34,721 nucleotides of DNA from Candidatus Brocadia carolinensis (GTDB lineage: Bacteria > Planctomycetota > Brocadiia > Brocadiales > Brocadiaceae): contig AYTS01000082.1 in NCBI GenBank assembly GCA_002009475.1, positions 1-34,721 of the forward strand, written 5' to 3'. Shown piece by piece: positions 1 through 8,901 of this stretch (position 1 is its first letter; the number at the start of each line of letters is the position of its first letter). Position numbers and translations under genes: made by a program. The notes beneath the pieces were generated by a model. It saw only the letters and a program-made list of their open reading frames with translations. It was not told where the DNA came from and ran no database searches.

Positions 1-173
1 CTCCGCCTGAGCATTTCTGTCAGCAGCGCCCACTGCTCTCTCGGCACATCGATATTGCCCAGCGTAAGAATCGTTTTCTGTCGTGGACCTTTCTTCGTCC
101 TTATGGTCTCAACCAGGACCAGACAAGAATATTTCTTATCACCTCTCTTTTTGTATGCATCTCTGATATACAT
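1..173 (-). CDS. IS1634-like transposase, N-terminal part (runs off left edge)
   Basis: Read on the minus strand from the ATG at 173, 57 open codons continue past the window edge. The product starts MYIRDAYKKRGDKKYSCLVL and then has a KKGPRQKTILTLG segment. That layout, a short basic start, a LVE strand, then a basic R-Q-x-x-x-x-LG strand, is the usual N-terminus of IS1634/IS4-type DDE transposases. No catalytic residue lies inside the window. The family call rests on recognising this pattern. An intact element or a remnant are both possible. Confidence 0.65.
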   Translation of the reverse strand, partial: MYIRDAYKKRGDKKYSCLVLVETIRTKKGPRQKTILTLGNIDVPREQWALLTEMLRR

Positions 174-179
174 ACCATG

Positions 180-207
180 ATTATACCAGAGAAGATGAAA
201 ATGTCAA
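180..207 (-). promoter_or_regulatory. Sigma70-type promoter of the transposase
   Basis: On the minus strand a perfect TTGACA (202-207) and a perfect TATAAT (180-185) are separated by 16 bp. Transcription would begin near 173, which is the A of the transposase ATG, so the message may be leaderless. Both hexamers match consensus exactly, and this is the clearest promoter in the window. Confidence 0.6.
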
Positions 208-361
208 CACAATCCCCACTATTCATACACTACATCGTCGGCAAAAATTCTCGACCCTTATTATTCTACCACTTACGACTTGCTCACTATGCAAAAGTAC
301 CGCTTCGTCTACACTTTTTGCGTAAGTTCGGCTAAACCTTAAAATAGTTATTTGTGGACTT
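208..361. other. Non-coding margin of the insertion element
   Basis: No gene is seen between the transposase promoter and the end of the next gene. The terminal inverted repeat of the element should lie in here, but it cannot be placed because the other end is outside the window. Confidence 0.35.
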
Positions 362-2939
362 TTATCCATGCCGGACATTTGATCTTTTACGACACACGAG
401 TGAAAACCCTATCAGGATGAGGCTTGCTATATTGAGTACCGCCAGGATCAGGCACGTTCTAAATATGCCAAAGAGGGGGATAAAGATTACTCCGGTCAAT
501 ATTGCTCCCAGAAAGGCACCAACGTGATCGGCGCTGTTCGTAGCCCCGGCAGACATAGCAATATCCTGACGGTGTTCTATGAGTATCTTATTGATCAGGG
601 GAAACTCCATGCCGGTCAATATCCCTGCAACTCCAATAAAGCAGGTCAAGCCAACTTCTGCTGCTATTGAACAAGAAGACAACAGATGAATAAAAAACGG
701 CAGAACAAGGGCATAGCATCCAATGACCCCTTCAAAGATCATCAGCAGAGTAATCCAGCAGGAGTCGGGCACCGACAAACGAGTTTGTCCGTGCCACCCT
801 TTTGCATTGAAATTCTCTGGCGTAAAGATATTGCCATTCGCAGTCGGGAGACGTCTCCTACCGCTCATTTTATTGATAATTCGGTTTGCAAAATACCCGC
901 CAAACGCAAGGCCCATCATAAAGACGGCAACGATAACGCCCATCCTCTCATAAATATAACCATAGATATTTTGAAAGGCGTAGAGGAGTACCATTTCCAG
1001 CGCAATTCCGGCAAAACCCGTTGTAGCCAGGGCGATGAGGCAATTGGTTTTGAGTTGTTTGGTGTAATACGAGTAGTTTCCTTTCCATGTCCTGAAAATC
1101 AGATACATGATCCTTCCCGCCAGTATCAGAAGGATTGGAATGAAAAATGATTGAATACCCGCATTCTTTAAATAGTGAAATAATCCATGCAAATAACCTC
1201 CGGTAAGCGAATCCCACAATACGAGGTTTAAAAAGTAGGTGACAGGCCTTGCATCGGTATTGACGGGCAAGTCTTCTCTCCGGCTGAGTTGCCCTTCGAT
1301 AAAGGCAACCTGTTCCGGCTGAAGCAGGGTATAAAAGAGATATTCAGTAAAACAACCTGATTGTATCTGAAATTTCCGATATCGCTCCATAAGGGTTTCA
1401 ATGTCCGGGGTAATGATCCCTTTCTCATCGCATGCAAAATAAAAATTGGTTTGGCCGGGTGTTACCAGTACCTGGGTGAATACCTCATGCAACGTGCGAT
1501 ACAGAGAACCCGTATAACTTCCGACATCCTTTCCTATATAGGTTACGGCCGAGCTGACTGAGGTAGCCAGGACGCCGTCGGGTTTTAAAATGGTTCGTAC
1601 CTCTTGAAAAAATTCCAGGGTGTAAAAACGATTGAGGAAGGCCGTTGAGGGGTCGGGGGTATTCACCAGAATAATGTCATAGTGCCGTTTCTTTGCCCTG
1701 TTTTTTACATAATAACGGCCATCCTGATGAACTACCGTTACACGCCGGTCGGACAGCGCTTGTTTATCTGAGGGAGATAGATATCTGCCGGAGATTTGCA
1801 AGAGGCTTTCGTCCAGTTCCACGAAGTCCAGTGATTCGATAGGATACAAGAGCATTTCTGAAATGATTCCACCCAATCCGTTACCAATGAGGAGTACCTG
1901 TTTCGGGGAGGGATGCTGGGTCATTACCAGATGGGCGGTTTGGGCATACTCATACTCATTGGGAAAGGCAGCGGCATATTGCCCATTGAGATAAATACTG
2001 TATTGTTCCGCTTGTTTGCCAATATCGATGTGCTGGTATTTTGAATCTGCAGAGGTCACCAGTTCAATATGAGGATTCAGCGTATTCCATCGTATTTTTG
2101 TTGACAACGCATCTACCTTATCGGGGATGGGTGAAAACAAAACTACCATCATTACCACCGCGAAACCCAGGGAAACAAGGCCTAAAATCCTATGTGTCTT
2201 ATCTTCTTTGCTCCGGGAATAAAAGGCTAAAAAGGTCAAAAGGACAAAGATACCAACATTCAAAAGTGCAATGATTTTAAACGGATGAAATCTCGATACC
2301 ATGAAAAATGAGAATACGAGTCCCCCGACAAGACTCCCCATGGATTCTATGATATAAACCGCTCCGATATCTATTGCTGCATCACGGGTATTTTCATTTT
2401 GGATTTCGGATTTCTGATTTCGGATTTCTGATTGTGAATTGGACGGTGAATCCGAATTCCGCGATCTACGCTCTGAATCAGAGGCATGGTTATTGCCATC
2501 ATGGTCTGCGGTGGCAGTCCACACAACCTTTGACGAGAACGGAAAGAGAAAACCGATGACAAAACTCAACGGCAGGATAAATCCGAAGGAGATAAGGAGC
2601 AAAGGTATTAAGGAAATGTACTCACCGATTCCGACACTCAAAAAGCCCCGCACGCCGCGTATAAAAAAAAACCTGTACGGGCAGCACAAGGCACAGAACG
2701 AACAAGGTGATGATAAAGACCGTGAAGGCATGTCGAAAGGCATGTTCAGCCTTTGCACCTGCAAAGGCGCCCGTTGCAATACCCAGAAACCAAGCGCCAA
2801 ATACGATACCCAGGCAGAGTTCGTTGCCATAAAAGACGTTCAGAAACTCACGGATTAAGATCACCTGTGCAATGGTTGCATAACCACCAATCGCTGCAAT
2901 GCACAGGAATAGGAAGATATGGAATGTCCTGTTTTGCAT
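362..2939 (-). CDS. Membrane-embedded spermidine-synthase-like protein (apparent frameshift)
   Basis: Two reading frames make one protein. The first starts at the ATG at 2939 (MQNRTFHIFLFLC) and carries the first membrane helices. The second runs to the stop at 362. They join at a run of nine A on the + strand (2663-2671); with eight, the frame is continuous at 858 residues. The order is: N-terminal MFS-like helices; a cytosolic PABS domain with the SAM-binding strand LLIGNGLGG, the acidic FVELDE and a YDIILVNTPDP strand; then a second helical bundle. This matches the fused membrane/spermidine-synthase family. Aminopropyl transfer itself is not proven, because the usual catalytic D-S/T-x-DP strand reads VNTPDP. 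A linker between early helices is low-complexity and encoded by a 14-bp tandem repeat. The gene diverges from proB. Confidence 0.75.
2401..2434. repeat. 14-bp tandem repeat inside a coding region
   Basis: CGGATTTCTGATT occurs at 2407-2419 and again at 2421-2433, with a partial unit before it (period 14). On the minus strand it encodes the polar SEIRNQKSEIQN linker of the spermidine-synthase-like membrane protein. Because 14 is not a multiple of three, gain or loss of one unit would break the frame. Confidence 0.7.
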
Positions 2940-3104
2940 GGTTTTGTGCCTGAAATGACTTGTCAAAAGGGCGAAACGAACCTTCGCAGAATTCACGTGA
3001 TATCTTAACATATAATCCGGTAAGTTAGTATCTTTATAATTACGTCACCGGTTGTTTCATATGAATATTTCTTGACTTTTCCAGAAATTCAGATTGAATT
3101 TTAT

Positions 3105-3110
3105 TATAAT
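3105..3110 (+). promoter_or_regulatory. Possible -10 box of proB
   Basis: A perfect TATAAT lies 45 bp before the proB ATG. A TTGACT at 3072-3077 is 27 bp away, too far for a normal spacer, and no good -35 sits at the right distance. The site is therefore weak evidence only. Confidence 0.3.
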
Positions 3111-3155
3111 GATTGCGTGGATTAGTCCAATGGAAAATCTGATTATGAGAAGACT

Positions 3156-4298
3156 ATGGAATCTAAGGAAGGTATCAGAAAGCAAATTATAGCAAAGGTA
3201 AAAAAGATTGTGGTCAAGATCGGTACGGGTGTGCTTACTACCGAAGATGGATATGTGGATAAGAAACAAATACAGAGACTGGCAGAACAGGTGGTAGAGC
3301 TCAAGAAGATGGGATACCATGTTGTTGTGGTAAGCTCTGGCGCAGTCGGGTCAGGAATGGGAGAACTCGGTATAGAAAAGAGGCCGAGCACATTGCCTGA
3401 GTTACAGGCGGTTGCCGCAATTGGGCAAAGTAAACTGATCAGCGCGTATGATGATTGTTTTAAATTGCATGGGTATCATGCAGCCCAGATTCTCCTTACC
3501 CGCGAGGATTTTGAGGACCGGCAGAGGTACCTAAATACCTGCAATACGATTCATACACTCTTTCAGCTCAATGCCATCCCCGTGGTAAACGAAAATGATA
3601 CGATTTCCGTGGATGAAATCAAGTTTGGCGACAATGACGCACTTTCTGCCCTGGTAACGAATCTGTTGAATGCAGAGTTGCTTATCATCCTTTCTTCTGT
3701 TGATGGGCTGTACGATAAGTTTCCTACAGGAAAAAGCAAGGCGGCGGTAATCCCTGTCGTGGAAAATGTCTCAGACGAAATACGGCAATTGGCCTTTGAT
3801 TTCAAGACCAAAAGGGGCGTAGGCGGTATGCAGACCAAGCTAGAGGCGGCATCGGTGGTGACAAATGCAGGAGAAGCCATGATTATTGCCAATGGAAGAA
3901 CTGATGGGGTATTGAAGAAGATTGTACAAGGTATGCATATCGGCACGCTGTTTCTTCCCAAAGAGGAGAAAATGACGAGCCGCAAACGGTGGATCGGTTA
4001 TACCATAAAACCAAGAGGAACGATTTATGTGGATGAGGGGGCCATGCATGCCTTAACGGAGAAGGGCAAGAGTTTGCTTGCGTCAGGCATTGTATCGGCG
4101 GAAGGGGCATTTCATAAAGGAGATACCATCTCAATCTGTGGTAGGGGGGATGGAGTTATTATCGCGCGTGGCCTGACAAACTATTCTTCCGAAGAGATCG
4201 AGAGGATTAAGGGATGCAGTACCTCTCATATTGCTAAGGTACTGGGTTATAAGCTATACGACGAAGTTATTCATCGGGACAATATGGTGATTTTATAA
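3156..4298 (+). CDS. proB: Glutamate 5-kinase with PUA domain
   Basis: Phosphorylates glutamate at the gamma-carboxyl, the first step of proline synthesis, in the cytoplasm. The 380-residue length is that of the long bacterial form. Visible signatures are the nucleotide-binding start KIVVKIGTGVL (about 17-27), SSGAVGSG (60-67), the substrate region VVNENDTIS followed by FGDNDALSA (143-165), LSSVDGLYD (179-187) and the GVGGMQTKLEAA strand. Residues from about 285 onward form the C-terminal PUA domain. The ATG at 3156 has only a weak purine-rich AGAAG upstream. No proA gene is next to it: a strong ribosome site right after the stop leads into a frame cut off by a repeat. Confidence 0.95.
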   Translation: MESKEGIRKQIIAKVKKIVVKIGTGVLTTEDGYVDKKQIQRLAEQVVELKKMGYHVVVVSSGAVGSGMGELGIEKRPSTLPELQAVAAIGQSKLISAYDDCFKLHGYHAAQILLTREDFEDRQRYLNTCNTIHTLFQLNAIPVVNENDTISVDEIKFGDNDALSALVTNLLNAELLIILSSVDGLYDKFPTGKSKAAVIPVVENVSDEIRQLAFDFKTKRGVGGMQTKLEAASVVTNAGEAMIIANGRTDGVLKKIVQGMHIGTLFLPKEEKMTSRKRWIGYTIKPRGTIYVDEGAMHALTEKGKSLLASGIVSAEGAFHKGDTISICGRGDGVIIARGLTNYSSEEIERIKGCSTSHIAKVLGYKLYDEVIHRDNMVIL

Positions 4299-4311
4299 GG
4301 AGGATTTTATA

Positions 4312-4410
4312 ATGAGCGCAATAAAGTATTACCGTGTAAAAACCTCTTTTTTTTGTAAGTTTTTTCACAACCCTATTTATCCCCTATCAGGAGGTACAGA
4401 TTGTTTATGA
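4312..4410 (+). pseudogene. Small reading frame truncated by a repeat insertion
   Basis: An AAGGAGG (4297-4303) overlaps the proB stop and lies 8 nt before an ATG at 4312. After only four codons (M S A I) the frame enters the dispersed repeat beginning near 4325 and ends at 4410. The strong ribosome site suggests a real downstream gene once started here. What that gene was cannot be told from the remaining codons. Confidence 0.4.
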
Positions 4411-4541
4411 GAGAAAGATTGCTTCGCTTCGCTCGCAATGACAATGCACAATATGCCATCAAAGCATAGCCTATGTCATTGCGAGGGTCTTTTCCGAAGC
4501 ACTCTCCCGTTTTCACAACGGAGAATTGGATGCGGCATAGT
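4325..4541 (+). repeat. Dispersed composite repeat, copy 1
   Basis: Matches the copies at 23321-23514 (same strand), 16303-16530 and 19081-19388 (opposite strand). In order it holds AGTATTACCGTGTAAAA, a CACAACCCTATTTA segment, TCAGGAGGTACAGATTGTT with ATGAGAGAAAG, a GCTTCGCTCGCAATGACA block, its inverted partner TGTCATTGCGAGG, and TTTTCACAACGGAGAATTGG. The internal inverted blocks can form a long stem. The AGGAGG plus ATG creates a spurious short frame. Confidence 0.85.
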
Positions 4542-4569
4542 TACACTAACTATTGAGGAGGATGTTTTC

Positions 4570-5181
4570 GTGGAATATCAATTTTTAATCGATACGTATG
4601 AAACCGAACGTATGAAGACGCTCAGCGTCTGGAGTATGTTCAAAGACGAGGATATGCGTGTGCGTCCCCGGCAACAAGACAGGCGTGGAAGAAATGCCCT
4701 TGAGCATATGGTGCATCAGTGTGTGAGTGAAAATCTCTGGTTTCGCAATATGCTGGAGATCGATGTTGGCGCCCCGCCCTTGCCGAAAGAGGAAACCCGG
4801 CTGGAGTTTATAAAGCGCTATGCGGAGGATTCCGGAAAACGACTTGCTGCTTTGCAGAAAACAGATAAGGCCTGGTGGGAAAAGATCGCAACATTCTTTG
4901 ACATGAAGCAGTCAAGGGCATGGATCATGACCAGAAGAATCGCACATTCAGCGCATCATCGTGGGCAGTTAACCGTGATGTTGCGCATGTTGGGACGAGA
5001 AATTTACAGCACCTACGGTCCTTCTGCAGATACCGGTGGCCTGATGATACATAATGCACCAACAATATATCCTTACCCCAGCATAGAATCGCTTATCGAT
5101 GGTGAAATGCGGGGCGGGGACAAAGCGCCTCTGCCAGGCCCAGGAGACAAACCGTGCACGGAACGACCTGATACTACGTAA
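4570..5181 (+). CDS. DinB/YfiT-family putative metalloprotein
   Basis: A 203-residue four-helix-bundle protein of the DinB superfamily, whose members often act as thiol-dependent transferases or are induced by DNA damage; the substrate here is unknown. The likely metal triad is visible: His49 in LEHMVHQ, and His126 and His130 in the late helix RRIAHSAHHRGQL. The start is the GTG at 4570, 8 nt after GAGGAGG (4555-4561). A longer in-frame ATG at 4438 exists, but its first 44 codons lie in the dispersed repeat and give peptide unrelated to the family. The C-terminal 30 residues are rich in P and G and probably disordered. It converges with the hydrolase on the other strand, with only 20 bp between. 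Confidence 0.8.
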   Translation: MEYQFLIDTYETERMKTLSVWSMFKDEDMRVRPRQQDRRGRNALEHMVHQCVSENLWFRNMLEIDVGAPPLPKEETRLEFIKRYAEDSGKRLAALQKTDKAWWEKIATFFDMKQSRAWIMTRRIAHSAHHRGQLTVMLRMLGREIYSTYGPSADTGGLMIHNAPTIYPYPSIESLIDGEMRGGDKAPLPGPGDKPCTERPDTT

Positions 5182-5201
5182 TGAATGTTCTCGTGCCAAT
5201 A

Positions 5202-5897
5202 CTACCGCATGCCATCTTTCATTTGGTTTCTGAAAAAGGTGCAAACATTTTGTGAAATGAGGTCCTCCTGCCCCCGGTAGAAATGGTCGCTATTCTCAAT
5301 GAGTTTCAGGGTCTTTGGTGGCAACAGGCTTTCAAAACCCTGCAGGGTATCTTTTCCTGTCGTTGAGAAATCATTCTCGCTATAGATGCATAATTTGTTC
5401 ATTGCGCAGGTACGAAAAAAACCCAGCGGGTATCGGCCAAAGGGAATTGAGATACCGGCAAATGCCTTAACATTCTTATTCTCCGCAACTACCCGCATTC
5501 CAACGAAGGCACCGAAAGAATATCCCGCGATAAAAATATCATCCGTTATGCCAGGCTGTGAAATTATGAATGAAAGCGCTGCATGAGTATCCACAATGGC
5601 ATCAGGGTAGTCACCCCCATTCAGAGATCGGTCCCAGTATTGGAAACGTTGGGCAATATCTTCTATGTGCGATGCACTGTTTCCCACACCACGATAGTTG
5701 AATCGAAGGGATACAAATCCCCTGTCGGCAGATACCCGGGCAAGACTGGTAATGATATTGTTGTCCATATCACCGCCCAGATTAGGGTGTGGTGCGCATA
5801 ACAGGATTGCGGGGGATGATGCAGACTCTTCATGATATGTCAAAATTCCTTCCAGCTTTAGGCCGTCTGAATAAAAATGTACGCATTCTTCAATCAT
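5202..5897 (-). CDS. Alpha/beta hydrolase (COG2945-like)
   Basis: A 231-residue cytosolic alpha/beta hydrolase of the small dienelactone-hydrolase-like type. The oxyanion region CAPHPNLGGDMDN, the RFNYRGVGNS strand, the nucleophile elbow GYSFGA (Ser127), Asp176 in YSENDFS and His205 in ENSDHFYRG together supply a complete Ser-Asp-His triad. The substrate is unknown. The ATG at 5897 lies 2 bp after the stop of the hexahaem cytochrome, so it is the last gene of that transcription unit. It has no haem site or signal peptide, so its link to the respiratory genes is positional only. Confidence 0.8.
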   Translation of the reverse strand: MIEECVHFYSDGLKLEGILTYHEESASSPAILLCAPHPNLGGDMDNNIITSLARVSADRGFVSLRFNYRGVGNSASHIEDIAQRFQYWDRSLNGGDYPDAIVDTHAALSFIISQPGITDDIFIAGYSFGAFVGMRVVAENKNVKAFAGISIPFGRYPLGFFRTCAMNKLCIYSENDFSTTGKDTLQGFESLLPPKTLKLIENSDHFYRGQEDLISQNVCTFFRNQMKDGMR

Positions 5898-5899
5898 GG

Positions 5900-6664
5900 T
5901 TAAAAAGTATCTTCTCCTTGTCCCGGCTTCTCACGGGCAATCTCCATCGATTTCAAAATTTTTTGCGATAACCGGAAATTATGCATACCGTATGATTGCA
6001 CCAGTCTCAGGAGATTCCGTGTGTCCTGTGTCCCGGTGCCGTTTCCGCTGAATTGTTTGATCTGTTTATCGAGTGTCTCCTTCCATGCATCATGTAACAG
6101 TCCATAATCATTGTTATGACACGCTATGCAGTGATTACGTACGGCTTTAAACGAAAGCCCATCCGGTTCCGGCTTGTGGCAGTCGGTACAGGAAACTGCT
6201 GCAGACATCCAGTCGGGCATTTTTATTTCCATGCCCTGGATTTCTCCCTTTCGATAATCTTGTACTTCGGCATGGCAATGGAAACATTCTAAAGACATTT
6301 CCTGATTCTTTGAGAAGGAACCGGATGCTATTTCTTGTTCACTTTTGTGGTGGCAGACCCAGCAGTCTTTCTTTTGTATCGTCAGCTCACCATGGGTTTT
6401 TGTGTGAACGGCGTCGTTGTTATGGCATTGATGACATTCCAATCCCTGATGGGGAGAGTGCGATTCATGCCCGAATATTTCTCCCTGGTACACGGTGTAA
6501 TACGCCAGGTAATTCACGTGACATCTGTCAGTACATGAGCCGGAAGGAAACGGCACAGCGTCTGGTTTAGCAGTGAAACGGTCATTTCCTTTGGCGATCG
6601 ATGACAAAGCAACAATACCTAAGTAAAACATCAATTGTACATAAAATTTGACCATGGTATTCAC
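5900..6664 (-). CDS. Exported hexahaem cytochrome c with a CX3CH site
   Basis: A 254-residue secreted protein with an N-terminal hydrophobic signal (about residues 4-25). Five canonical haem motifs are present: CHQCH, CWVCH, CFHCH, CTDCH and CIACH. A sixth is the unusual CTDRCH at residues 44-49, with three residues between the cysteines. The start is a GTG at 6664, overlapping the upstream stop as GTGA, so translation is probably coupled; an ATG at 6655 is the alternative. It is likely a soluble or peripheral electron carrier for the cytochrome b complex encoded upstream. Its family is not recognised beyond multihaem class III-like or NrfH-like architecture, and its redox partner is inferred from the operon. 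Confidence 0.8.
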   Translation of the reverse strand: MNTMVKFYVQLMFYLGIVALSSIAKGNDRFTAKPDAVPFPSGSCTDRCHVNYLAYYTVYQGEIFGHESHSPHQGLECHQCHNNDAVHTKTHGELTIQKKDCWVCHHKSEQEIASGSFSKNQEMSLECFHCHAEVQDYRKGEIQGMEIKMPDWMSAAVSCTDCHKPEPDGLSFKAVRNHCIACHNNDYGLLHDAWKETLDKQIKQFSGNGTGTQDTRNLLRLVQSYGMHNFRLSQKILKSMEIAREKPGQGEDTF

Positions 6665-7912
6665 TTTACGGTTTGTTTTAAATTGGTAATGCTATAATCT
6701 AACAGATATTTTATATATTTGATATTATGAGCGCCAGAACTGCCGTCTTCCCTAATGAGGTTATAATTTACCTCTGCCTCATGAATGACCTGGCTCGTGC
6801 CACCGTTGTGGCGTCTTTTGGCCTGGGCCAGCAACCTCTGCAACAACCGCATCCGGGATGTTACAAAACGTATCTGTTCAACCAATATTTTATCAAAACC
6901 CTTTTCGTGGCAATTATTGCATACCTTGGGTTCAATAAGAGCAAACCGTTGCTTGTCCTGATGACATGCGGAACAATTTAATGTTGCAAGGTACATGGGA
7001 TCAGGCTCGCCTTTGATGCCCACACCACCCATTCCCATCATAATCACCTCCTGCACTTTGTGCCCTGTTGCAACAGACTGCTGAGGATGGTCATCTCCAG
7101 AGACGGGATTGGCCGACTTGATCCAACCATGGGTAAGAGGGTCATGGCATGACGTACAGGCAACCTTGCGCTTTTCAATATGAATGGTATGCATATCCGG
7201 TACCTTGTCGGAATAATCAGCGATCTCCGCATGGCATTGATAACAACTTCTTTTATCAACCTGTCCATCGCCCTGAATGGTATCAAAATGGCAGTCAGAG
7301 CAATCTATTTTTTCATTCTTTTCGTAAATTTCGTGCTGAAAAATCTTTCCGTATATGTCTTTTGTCTTTTCCACATGACCGTGGCACAGGGCGCAGTCAG
7401 AGATGGGTTTCTTATTTTGGGCATACAGAGGTTTCGTGGTATTGATAAAATGGCAGGTGTCACATGTCCTTGTATCCGTTTCAAAATGTTTTTCAGTACT
7501 GATGTGGGCATGACACGAGGTACATTTTAGTTTGAGATTGTTCGACAACTTGACTACGTGCGTCTTATGCTGAAAGGAGATATTTTTTTTTGTATTGCAC
7601 TGCCTGAGCCTTTAATTTGTTCAGCGGGTGGCATGATTCGGCAGTGCAATGTTCATCCTGAATTTCAACGGCCATCTGTGCTACGCTCCGATTGTTGTGG
7701 GTATGGCACTCAATACAGACAATATCTTTTGATGGTTTTTTGCAGGCATTATTGAAGGTAATAGAACGGTGGCATTTGGTGCAAAATGACGTGGTTTTCG
7801 GTCTCATTATGGTAACGGAAAGTGCCACCATAACCATTCCAATGGCAATTCCAGCGGCAATTGCTAGTCTGACGGCAAGTCTGGTATTTAATCTTTTCAC
7901 TTCGTTAAACAT
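6661..7912 (-). CDS. Membrane-anchored NapC-like undecahaem cytochrome c (apparent frameshift)
   Basis: The N-terminal frame (7912-7565) has one membrane anchor (about residues 13-37), then CTKCH, CIECH and an unusual CX4CH, CTAESCH (89-95). The second frame carries eight CXXCH motifs: CTSCH, CDTCH, CALCH, CSDCH, CYQCH, CTSCH, CSACH and CNNCH. The frames meet at nine T on the + strand (7583-7591). With eight, one 416-residue protein is restored, and the joint then reads HKTHVVKLSNNLKLKCTSCH, a typical haem-binding context. Read as separate genes, the second would need a TTG start without a ribosome site. The NapC-like anchor suggests direct quinol or cytochrome b contact, with a haem wire reaching into the periplasm-like space. 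It starts 5 bp after the c554-like gene and ends in a 4-bp overlap with the hexahaem gene. Confidence 0.8.
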
Positions 7913-7917
7913 AGTGG

Positions 7918-8901
7918 TTACAGGTGATGGATCGCTTCTGCAAGTAAGGTGTTTTTGTCATTGTTAAAGGAGGTTCTGACCATCGTAGCCTTTATCACAG
8001 ATACATTCGTACTCCCTGAAAAGCTAAAAGGGATGTGTTTTTTCCCCTGGTATGGTACGGCCGTTTTTAATTCAACGAACAGGCTTTCCTGTTTTAATGC
8101 TACAACCCGGCCTGCATTATCCAGGAGTTTCACCGTAACAACGACCTCGCGGTATCCGTAATCTCCGGTGGGTACGCTGTGAGGGATGCCGGTGTTTTCC
8201 AGTTCCAGGAGCCCTTCAACCATACCTTCCGTTCGGTTCACCTGGATAAACGACAATTTTAACGGATTCTCATCATTTTTGAAAAAGGCCAGGGATGCGA
8301 ACAGATGCTGCTTCCCTTCTCTCTTCGGATAGATTTTTTGCCATGGATCGTCCTGGATAAGCTTTCGGTTTATTGCGGGCATGTGGCAGTCCTGGCAGGT
8401 TTTTCTGCTTTCTGTTGCACCTGATGCTTGCCATGCCGCATACGTGCCCACATGACACCTTCCGCACAATTCGCTTGACCGAAAAAAGGGGTTTTCTGCC
8501 GCAATGGGATGCGGCCCGTGCGCAGGGGTAGGGCCACTTAATTTGCAGTCATTCAGATGACAACTGTTGCAATTTACTCCTTCCGATTCATTTACCTTCC
8601 TTGGTTTAATTTTTTCATCCGTAAAGATGGTTTCCGGGGCATGACATCCAATGCAAAAGGTAAATTGATAGTCATTGGTCTCTTCCCTGAATGCCTCGTT
8701 CGCGAAACTACGGGCGTGGGGTGAGTCTTTCCACTCACGATAGATGTCCTGATGACAATCTCCGCACCGTTCTGATTTGGGAGATTTGGGACCTGTTTCA
8801 ACCAATTCAGGATAGATGGTACAGCTAACGGGAAACAAACAGACAGGTAGAAAGAAAAGAGAGATTAAAAACTTTAGGAGTTTTACGTTTTTATAAAACA
8901 T
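7918..8901 (-). CDS. Pentahaem cytochrome c, c554-like, probable lipoprotein
   Basis: A 327-residue protein with five CXXCH motifs: CGDCH, CIGCH, CNSCH (in GVNCNSCH), CGRCH and CQDCH. GVNCNSCH and the spacing resemble the cytochrome c554 family, which carries electrons in nitrogen metabolism. The haem part spans about residues 40-190. The last 130 residues have no haem and look like a beta-rich domain. The chosen start, ATG 8901 (MFYKNVKLLKFLISLFF), gives a signal peptide ending at LFPVSC, an imperfect lipobox. The longer frame from 8961 would bury this signal. It overlaps the end of the subunit IV gene by 19 bp, which suggests coupled translation. In this operon it may take the place of the missing Rieske protein (inference). 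Confidence 0.8.
   Translation of the reverse strand: MFYKNVKLLKFLISLFFLPVCLFPVSCTIYPELVETGPKSPKSERCGDCHQDIYREWKDSPHARSFANEAFREETNDYQFTFCIGCHAPETIFTDEKIKPRKVNESEGVNCNSCHLNDCKLSGPTPAHGPHPIAAENPFFRSSELCGRCHVGTYAAWQASGATESRKTCQDCHMPAINRKLIQDDPWQKIYPKREGKQHLFASLAFFKNDENPLKLSFIQVNRTEGMVEGLLELENTGIPHSVPTGDYGYREVVVTVKLLDNAGRVVALKQESLFVELKTAVPYQGKKHIPFSFSGSTNVSVIKATMVRTSFNNDKNTLLAEAIHHL

Noticed and set aside
686..1150. Open frame on the plus strand opposite the spermidine-synthase-like gene
   Set aside because: Complementary-strand shadow with no recognisable motif and no ribosome site.
4438..4569. Longer N-terminus of the DinB-family protein from the ATG at 4438
   Set aside because: These 44 codons lie in the dispersed repeat; a GTG with a strong GAGGAGG site at 4570 gives the right family start.
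7549..7564. A separate octahaem gene starting at the TTG at 7548
   Set aside because: The frame is open and haem-protein-like upstream of the TTG as far as the T-run, so it is the continuation of the NapC-like gene.
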